A stretch of DNA of 6,268 nt from Actinomycetota bacterium (GTDB lineage Bacteria; Actinomycetota; Aquicultoria; Subteraquimicrobiales; UBA9087), in contig DNCG01000126.1 in the NCBI GenBank assembly GCA_003491635.1, positions 1 through 6,268 on the forward strand. Direction: 5' to 3'. Made by a program: the position numbers and the translations under genes. Of this stretch, positions 1-4,036 are shown piece after piece. A model generated the notes under the pieces. It saw only the letters and a list, made by a program, of their open reading frames with translations. It made no database searches and was not told the origin of the DNA. Numbering within the stretch: position 1 is the first letter of the stretch; every line of letters begins with the position of its first letter.

Positions 1-16
1 ACTCCCCACTCCCGAC
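1..16. repeat. Edge of a possible heptamer tandem tract (ACTCCCC/ACTCCCG)
   Basis: The first 16 bases read as two near-identical 7-base units, ACTCCCC and ACTCCCG, followed by AC. Only two units lie inside the window, so this may be chance or the edge of a longer low-complexity intergenic tract. It lies just beyond the lemA stop codon, where an intergenic repeat would be tolerated. Confidence 0.25.
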
Positions 17-31
17 TTTTCATTCTTTCCG

Positions 32-601
32 CTAGAACTTCACCTTCACCGGTTCGCGAGACTTCTCCTCAATTTCAAAATATTCTTGCGGGTTGAAACC
101 AAATGCCGGTGCCACCAGGTTGGTGGGGAAAGACTGGATCATCGTTTGATACTTCATCACCGTGTCGTTGTAAAACTGGCGGGCGTAGGCTATCTTTCCC
201 TCCACGCCGGAGAGCTCCTCTTGGAGCATCATGAAGTTCTCATTGGCTTTCAGCTCGGGATAGGCCTCAGCCACTGCGAAGAGGCTCTTCAGAGTACTAG
301 TGAGCATATTCTCGGCCTTGGATTGCTCACCAACCCCGCTGGCATTAATGGCCTGAGCCCTCGCCTGAGTCACCTTCTCGAAAACCTCCTTCTCGTGAGC
401 AGCATAACCCTTCACCGTCTCCACCAGATTGGGTATCAAATCGTAGCGCCGCTTGAGCTGAACATCTATCTGCGCCCAGGCGTTGTTGATCCTCTGTCTC
501 AGGACAACCAACCGGTTATAGATAAAAATCAAAGCCAGAGCGACTACTAAGATAAAGCCCAAAAACAAAAACATCAAAAGACCACCCACAGCAACGGCCA
601 T
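32..601 (-). CDS. lemA: LemA family membrane protein
   Basis: A 189-residue protein with the full LemA layout. It has a short N-terminus and one hydrophobic membrane segment at about residues 5-28, followed by a long, mostly helical cytoplasmic or extracytoplasmic part. Family hallmarks are RRYDLIPNLVETVKGYAAHE (51-70), AEAYPELKANENF (111-123), ARQFYNDTVMKYQ (140-152) and FPTNLVAPAFGF (158-169). The length matches the usual 180-200 residues. The reading frame stays open upstream to an ATG at 664, but I chose the ATG at 601. It follows a GGAGGAGGGAG site directly, the membrane segment then starts at the N-terminus as in the family, and a strong promoter lies between 636 and 664, so the longer start would fall upstream of the transcript. 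LemA proteins have no settled biochemical role; many are linked to envelope processes and often neighbour membrane proteases. The gene is divergent from the rhomboid gene. Confidence 0.93.
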   Translation of the reverse strand: MAVAVGGLLMFLFLGFILVVALALIFIYNRLVVLRQRINNAWAQIDVQLKRRYDLIPNLVETVKGYAAHEKEVFEKVTQARAQAINASGVGEQSKAENMLTSTLKSLFAVAEAYPELKANENFMMLQEELSGVEGKIAYARQFYNDTVMKYQTMIQSFPTNLVAPAFGFNPQEYFEIEEKSREPVKVKF

Positions 602-603
602 TT

Positions 604-614
604 CTCCCTCCTCC
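604..614 (-). promoter_or_regulatory. Ribosome binding site of lemA
   Basis: On the minus strand this reads GGAGGAGGGAG, followed by AA and the ATG at 601. The GGAGG core sits 8 bases before the start codon. This site decides the lemA start in favour of 601 over the in-frame upstream ATG at 664. Confidence 0.8.
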
Positions 615-635
615 CAATAGCTTCTTGTCCAGCTC

Positions 636-664
636 ATCATAGGCGAACACCACTTCTTTGTCAA
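636..664 (-). promoter_or_regulatory. Sigma-70-type promoter of lemA
   Basis: On the minus strand, TTGACA (659-664, perfect -35) is followed by exactly 17 bases and then TATGAT (636-641, five of six -10 matches). Transcription would begin near 628-630, giving a 5' leader of about 28 bases before the lemA ATG. It is the best promoter match in the window. Its -35 element overlaps the -35 of a plus-strand promoter candidate. Confidence 0.65.
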
Positions 665-687
665 ACCAAAAACTTTTGCTGTAAAAT
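658..687 (+). promoter_or_regulatory. Candidate plus-strand promoter for the leader RNA and rhomboid gene
   Basis: TTGTCA (658-663, five of six) is followed by 18 bases and TAAAAT (682-687, five of six). Transcription would start near 694. That is about 285 bases before the rhomboid start codon, so the transcript would carry the GC-rich island at 721-900. The -35 hexamer is part of the TTGTCAA palindrome-like element that also forms the lemA -35 on the other strand. Confidence 0.4.
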
Positions 688-720
688 ATGGACTATTAAC
701 AAATCAAAAGCTGGCACTTT

Positions 721-906
721 TCTTGACAGCGAGGCCTATTTGCCGAAAAAGACCGTGTCGCAGTCCCGCCTGGGAAGACTTTTAAGTCGAGTTAAAGCTT
801 GCGGCGAGACGAGACCCGAGCGGCGGCCTGATATAAATTCCGGTAAACCACAAAGAAGCCGACCGCGTGTCTTTGAGGCATGTAGGCTGAGCCATGGCAG
901 ATTTTT
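721..906 (+). ncRNA. Candidate structured RNA or 5' leader of the rhomboid gene
   Basis: This stretch is unlike its flanks. By hand count, G+C in successive 60-base lines from 661 is 18, 34, 31, 34 and 19, so a GC-rich island sits in AT-rich intergenic DNA. A long-range closing helix is visible: 729-738 pairs with 883-892 (GC, then a tandem G-A/G-A mismatch, a G-T wobble, and GCCTA with TAGGC). Inside it are AGTCCC-GCCT-GGGAAGACT (762-780), the competing hairpin GACT-TTTA-AGTC (777-788), GCTTG with CGAGC (797-801/817-821), and an 8-bp helix GCGGCGGC with GCCGACCGC (820-827/858-866, bulged A862). CCACAAAG with CTTTGAGG (848-855/871-878) crosses that last helix. A T5 run follows at 902-906. A 63-codon TTG-start frame (740-931) crosses it but has only a weak SD and an Arg-rich product, so I judge it non-coding. 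It matches no riboswitch class I can recall. Strand is inferred from the upstream promoter. Confidence 0.35.
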
Positions 907-966
907 ATATGTGCAAAGAACAGAGCGTTAACCCATCTTGTTGATAATCCAAATTATGTCGGATCA

Positions 967-973
967 AAAGGAG
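967..973 (+). promoter_or_regulatory. Ribosome binding site of the rhomboid gene
   Basis: AAAGGAG lies 5 bases before the ATG at 979 and fixes this start. Just upstream, ATAAT (944-948) and ATTAT (953-957) form a small inverted repeat, nested within TTGAT (941-945) and ATCAA (963-967). The outer arm touches the ribosome site, so a weak hairpin could affect its access. Confidence 0.7.
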
Positions 974-978
974 TTTCG

Positions 979-1686
979 ATGGTCATTCCGCTTCGAGATG
1001 AAAACCCCACGGAAACCTTCCCCGGGATAACCGTAGGATTAATAGCCGCAAACATCCTCATCTTCCTCTACGAGATATCCCTGAGCGCAACTGGACAATT
1101 GGAGCAATTCATCTACATCTACTCTTTGATCCCCTACGAAATCACCCACGGAATAGCACTGTATCCAGCGACCTTCAAGTTCCCCTATCTGGCCGTCTTA
1201 ACTTCGTTGTTCCTTCATGGTGGCTGGTTCCACGTGATCGGAAACATGCTCTACCTGTGGATCTTCGGGAACAACGTCGAGGACACCCTGGGTCACTTCC
1301 GATTCCTCCTCTTCTACCTCCTCTGCGGTCTGGGGGGAACACTGGGGCACATACTCTCAGGGCCGAACTCCCAGGTGCCATCCCTGGGTGCCAGCGGAGC
1401 CATCGCCGGTGTCCTGGCGGCTTATCTGGTTTTCTACCCACGAGCCCGGATCCTCGCCATCGTGCCCTTCTTCTACTTCATCCAGATCGTGAAACTGCCG
1501 GCGACGTTGGTCATCGGATTCTGGTTCATCGTCCAGCTGATGAGTGGGGTGGCCTCACTGGGAGTACAAACAGCGGGGGGAGTAGCCTGGTTTGCTCACA
1601 TCGGCGGATTCCTGGCCGGATTCATTCTCGTCCTCATCCTACCCAAACGAAAATGGCCGAGAAGGATGACCGAGAACTACTTTTAA
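979..1686 (+). CDS. Rhomboid family intramembrane serine protease
   Basis: A 235-residue polytopic membrane protein that should cleave transmembrane substrates within the lipid bilayer. The catalytic serine is Ser139 in GASG (137-140), and the catalytic histidine is His207 in AHIGGF (206-211). The upstream signature HGGWFHVIGN (80-89) supplies His80, His85 and Asn89, the conserved residues of the second core helix and oxyanion region. The N-terminus begins MVIPLRDENP, as commonly seen in bacterial rhomboids, and leads into a first membrane helix at about 16-34. Further hydrophobic segments follow at about 84-98, 106-127, 137-153, 157-187 and 203-221. The protein ends in a basic tail, KRKWPRR, consistent with a cytoplasmic C-terminus. 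Length and motifs indicate an intact six-helix-core enzyme. It is divergent from lemA, and its stop codon directly abuts that of the convergent SDH protease gene. Natural substrates cannot be inferred from the sequence. Confidence 0.95.
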   Translation: MVIPLRDENPTETFPGITVGLIAANILIFLYEISLSATGQLEQFIYIYSLIPYEITHGIALYPATFKFPYLAVLTSLFLHGGWFHVIGNMLYLWIFGNNVEDTLGHFRFLLFYLLCGLGGTLGHILSGPNSQVPSLGASGAIAGVLAAYLVFYPRARILAIVPFFYFIQIVKLPATLVIGFWFIVQLMSGVASLGVQTAGGVAWFAHIGGFLAGFILVLILPKRKWPRRMTENYF

Positions 1687-2520
1687 CTACTTCTTGGCTT
1701 CCTTCTCCTTGTAGGGAACGGGAATGAACTCCACCGAGGGTCGGCGGATCCCCGCCTGGGGATAGAGTTCCATCAGCTCGTAGACCTCGCGGGGAAGTTC
1801 CACTTTCATATCTATTCCCAGGGTTTTCAGCTTTTCCACGGTGAGGGGATAGTCGTGCGTCCAGCGACCGTCCGTCAACACCCGTGCCAGGTCCCTCGCC
1901 TTCTCCTCATCCATCTTATCCTTGAGAATATCGTAGATGAGCTGCCTCAACTGCTGGACCGCTTTTTCGGCGACATCGAGGAGCACAAGAGTTCTGTCAT
2001 CGAGTTTATCCCTGTCCTTTACCCCACACGCCCAAATGAGAGAGCTGGCTGGATACTCCCAGCCCAGTTGTGGATCGAGCGATCCGAGAACGGCATCCTC
2101 ATCCATAACTATCTCATCGGCGGCTAGGGCGATGAGAGTGCCGCCGGACATCGCGTAGTGGGGGATGAAGACGGTCACCTTCGCCTTGTGTTTTTTGATG
2201 GCGTGAGCTATCTGCTCGGAGGCGAGAACCAGCCCGCCCGGAGTATGAAGGACGATGTCGATGGGCATATCATTGGGGGTGAGCCTGATGGCCCTGAGTA
2301 TCTTCTCCGAATCCTCGATATCGATGTATCTGAAGAAGGGTATGCCCAGAAGCCCCAAAGCCTCCTGACGGTGAATCAAGGTAATAACCCTGGAATCTCT
2401 TTTCTTTTCCAGGCTGCGGATGGCCTGTATTCTTCTGGCCTCAAGGACCTTCTTCCGAAGGGTTGGGCCCAGAAAAAGAAATATGAAAATTACCCAGAAG
2501 AAAAGCGTGAATACATCCAT
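1687..2520 (-). CDS. SDH-family (DUF114-type) membrane-anchored ClpP-fold serine protease
   Basis: A 277-residue protein with one N-terminal membrane segment (about 3-20), a basic linker, and a Clp/crotonase-fold protease domain (about 45-245). Visible elements are the LHTPGG strand-turn (91-96), typical of SppA/ClpP-like oxyanion regions, and AMSGG with the likely nucleophile Ser125. These are followed by ALAADEIVMDEDAVLGSLDPQL (131-152 with Asp149) and WTHDYPLT (220-227 with His222). The SDH proteinase family (Pfam PF01972, former DUF114) is described as having a Ser-Asp-His triad in unusual order. Ser125, Asp149 and His222 fit that order, but the assignment is mine by motif. The family is best known in archaea and occurs in many bacteria. 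The ATG at 2520 is the only plausible start because a TAA lies in frame five codons upstream, yet no good Shine-Dalgarno precedes it. It probably follows the L,D-transpeptidase gene in one operon. Confidence 0.9.
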   Translation of the reverse strand: MDVFTLFFWVIFIFLFLGPTLRKKVLEARRIQAIRSLEKKRDSRVITLIHRQEALGLLGIPFFRYIDIEDSEKILRAIRLTPNDMPIDIVLHTPGGLVLASEQIAHAIKKHKAKVTVFIPHYAMSGGTLIALAADEIVMDEDAVLGSLDPQLGWEYPASSLIWACGVKDRDKLDDRTLVLLDVAEKAVQQLRQLIYDILKDKMDEEKARDLARVLTDGRWTHDYPLTVEKLKTLGIDMKVELPREVYELMELYPQAGIRRPSVEFIPVPYKEKEAKK

Positions 2521-2529
2521 TGCACCACA

Positions 2530-2559
2530 ATTTTAATCGATTTGTTGCGTTCTTAGCAA
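2530..2559 (-). promoter_or_regulatory. Weak candidate promoter for the SDH protease gene
   Basis: On the minus strand, TTGCTA (2554-2559, four of six) is followed by 18 bases and TAAAAT (2530-2535, five of six). Only nine bases separate the -10 hexamer from the ATG, so a transcript from here would have almost no 5' leader. That would fit the absence of a Shine-Dalgarno. The 51-base gap is AT-rich, so chance matches are easy. Confidence 0.22.
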
Positions 2560-2571
2560 ATTCTCAGAGCA

Positions 2572-3882
2572 CTAGTGAACGATGTCCACCGGCGTCCCCA
2601 CGGAAACACGATCGAACAGCTCCTCTGCGTCGCGAAGATACATGCGGATGCAGCCGTGGGAGACCGCCCGACCGATGGAGGATGAAACATAGGTGCCGTG
2701 AATCCTAATCCCCGGCGCGTCGAGATCGAGAGCTCTGGTGCCAAGAGGGTTGCCGGGGCCAGGCGGAATGACAAGAGGCATGTCTCTTGACCAGGGCTTT
2801 CTTGGATTATACCAGGTCGGATTCTTCCTTTTGTTAACTATCTTGAAACTGCCTCGAGGCGTGGGAAAGCTAAACTCCTGACCAACAGCGATGGGATAGA
2901 TCTTGATCAAGCTACCCTCCCGAAAGAGATAAAGCCTCCTATGGGAAATGTCAATGAGTATCCTGGTACTATCCAGAATGAAAGACCACTCCCTCTTCAA
3001 GACATTTTCGGCGACATCGACCGCCTTCAGGCTGACGAAGTGCTGGCCATCGGGTAGAAAGGAGAACTTATGGTTCAGGACCTGGCTACGGGGGTTGTAA
3101 TCGCAGTCTAACGGGAAGCCATCCACACACAGAGTGATGGAGGCAATCTCGGAGTCCATCTCCTCAAACTCCACCACCATCTCCGGTTGCTCCGCGCGGA
3201 CGACGGCTCCATCGGCCGGGGCGTACGCCTTTATCCTGGGGGGAGAGGTATCGATCACCACCGGGATGGTCAAATTCGATTTGTTTCCGGCCAGATCGGT
3301 GGCGGTGATCTTCAGCTCATTCTCCTTGGAGAGGGAGTAAAGTGAAAGAAAAAAGTTCCCAGACGAATCAACTTCCAGAGAGGGAAGAGCCCGGCCATTG
3401 AAGATCACCTTGACCTTCGAGTGTGGTTCGGTCGTTCCCGCAAGGGGGTCGATCCATGACCTAGAGACTCCAATCACATTATTGGCACCGGGAAAAGTCA
3501 CTCGTGGGGGCATGGTATCCACCTCAAAAGACCATTCGAGTTCGACTCGGCGGGGAAATAAGAAAGTGTAAACGAGCTCGGCTCGTACATCGTGTCTTCC
3601 CTCGAAAAGAGAATGAACGGAAGAGAGGGAAAAACCACCTCGGGGAAGAGAAAGAGAATCACTGACATCCTCCCCATCCAGAAACACTCTGGCCGATTTC
3701 AACTGGGCACATGAAGACCAGGGCAACCCGGCAGCAATCGCGGGGGTGGAGTCGGCGATGAAACTCCCCTCACGGGGGGAAAGCCGAATCAACCAGGGAG
3801 CCAGGAGAAGAATACCCCAGTTCCAGAACACAAATATGAGGGTAGTGCTGCTGATCGCTAAAAGTATCTTCCTCTTTGACAT
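2572..3882 (-). CDS. L,D-transpeptidase (YkuD domain) with N-terminal anchor and Ig-like modules
   Basis: A 436-residue envelope enzyme expected to form 3-3 or related peptidoglycan cross-links, or to attach proteins, outside the membrane. Residues 7-31 form an N-terminal signal anchor with no clear cleavage site. Residues 36-122, 124-212 and 213-305 look like three beta-sandwich (Ig-like) modules. The first and third end in near-identical strands, EWSFEVDT (116-123) and EWSFILDS (298-305). The second carries the ATDLAGN turn (194-200) and VVIDTSPP linker (208-215) common in bacterial Ig-like repeats. The C-terminal YkuD domain (about 306-435) starts RILIDISHRRLYLF and contains the catalytic signature SHGCIRM with nucleophile Cys411, His409, Arg413 and the upstream His395 (IHGT). 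All key residues are present. The SDH protease gene follows 51 bases downstream on the same strand. The start at 3882 has AAGGG about 6 bases upstream and the anchor immediately after it. Confidence 0.93.
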   Translation of the reverse strand: MSKRKILLAISSTTLIFVFWNWGILLLAPWLIRLSPREGSFIADSTPAIAAGLPWSSCAQLKSARVFLDGEDVSDSLSLPRGGFSLSSVHSLFEGRHDVRAELVYTFLFPRRVELEWSFEVDTMPPRVTFPGANNVIGVSRSWIDPLAGTTEPHSKVKVIFNGRALPSLEVDSSGNFFLSLYSLSKENELKITATDLAGNKSNLTIPVVIDTSPPRIKAYAPADGAVVRAEQPEMVVEFEEMDSEIASITLCVDGFPLDCDYNPRSQVLNHKFSFLPDGQHFVSLKAVDVAENVLKREWSFILDSTRILIDISHRRLYLFREGSLIKIYPIAVGQEFSFPTPRGSFKIVNKRKNPTWYNPRKPWSRDMPLVIPPGPGNPLGTRALDLDAPGIRIHGTYVSSSIGRAVSHGCIRMYLRDAEELFDRVSVGTPVDIVH

Positions 3883-3929
3883 ATCCTACCCTTAGGATAA
3901 ATTATGTTCTATACTTTCACTTGTTAACT

Positions 3930-3958
3930 TTTATCCGTCAATAAGGTTTGATTGTCAA
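3930..3958 (-). promoter_or_regulatory. Candidate promoter of the L,D-transpeptidase and SDH protease unit
   Basis: On the minus strand, TTGACA (3953-3958, perfect -35) is followed by 17 bases and GATAAA (3930-3935, four of six -10). Transcription would start near 3923, leaving about a 40-base leader before the ATG at 3882. A second arrangement, TTAACA with CATAAT 15 bases later, lies nearer the gene but would start almost inside the ribosome site. I prefer the first. Confidence 0.42.
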
Positions 3959-4023
3959 CCCCACCGCCCTTTTGAAGGTTTTTAAATAGACCTTGTCGAA
4001 ACCACTAGGGTGCATTGAGCAAG

Positions 4024-4030
4024 GGAGGAG
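4024..4030 (+). promoter_or_regulatory. Ribosome binding site that fixes a TTG start
   Basis: GGAGGAG at 4024-4030, within AAGGGAGGAG, places its GGAGG core 8 bases before the TTG at 4037. The strength of the site and the family-like N-terminus (KKYPTEEIRNVEIVAHGG) support this start. No good plus-strand promoter was found in the 154-base spacer upstream; the AT-rich TTTTTAAATA at 3979-3988 lacks a matching -35. Confidence 0.75.
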
Positions 4031-4036
4031 ATCCTT

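Noticed and set aside
1..23. Possible start of another minus-strand gene (ATG at 23 after GGAAAG)
   Set aside because: Only seven codons (MKSREWG) lie inside the window, the ribosome site is too close to the ATG, and the bases overlap the ACTCCCS units. There is not enough to call a gene.
602..664. N-terminal extension of LemA by 21 residues to the ATG at 664
   Set aside because: It would start at the -35 of the likely lemA promoter, lacks a ribosome site, and puts polar residues before the membrane segment. The GGAGGAGGGAG site points to 601.
712..727. Sigma-54-like element TGGCAC-N5-TTGAC
   Set aside because: The -24 half is perfect, but the essential GC of the -12 half is GA here. No sigma-54 activator or upstream enhancer site is visible.
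723..751. TTGACA at 723-728 as a -35 box
   Set aside because: No -10 sequence lies at 16-18 bases downstream (the region reads GAAAAAGA), so the hexamer alone is not a promoter.
840..898. c-di-GMP-I (GEMM) riboswitch, because of GGTAAACC and CAAAGAAGCC
   Set aside because: The order and spacing of the GEMM core (CAAACC, GACGCAAAGC, then the second hairpin receptor) are not reproduced. The resemblance is limited to short words.
740..931. 63-codon plus-strand reading frame starting at TTG between lemA and the rhomboid gene
   Set aside because: Only a weak GAGG lies upstream, the product is Arg/Ser-rich without any domain, and the frame coincides with the foldable GC-rich island. It is better explained as non-coding RNA.
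1257..1727. Plus-strand frame overlapping the rhomboid gene
   Set aside because: It is Pro/Arg-rich, without motifs, and out of frame with an intact rhomboid that has all catalytic residues.
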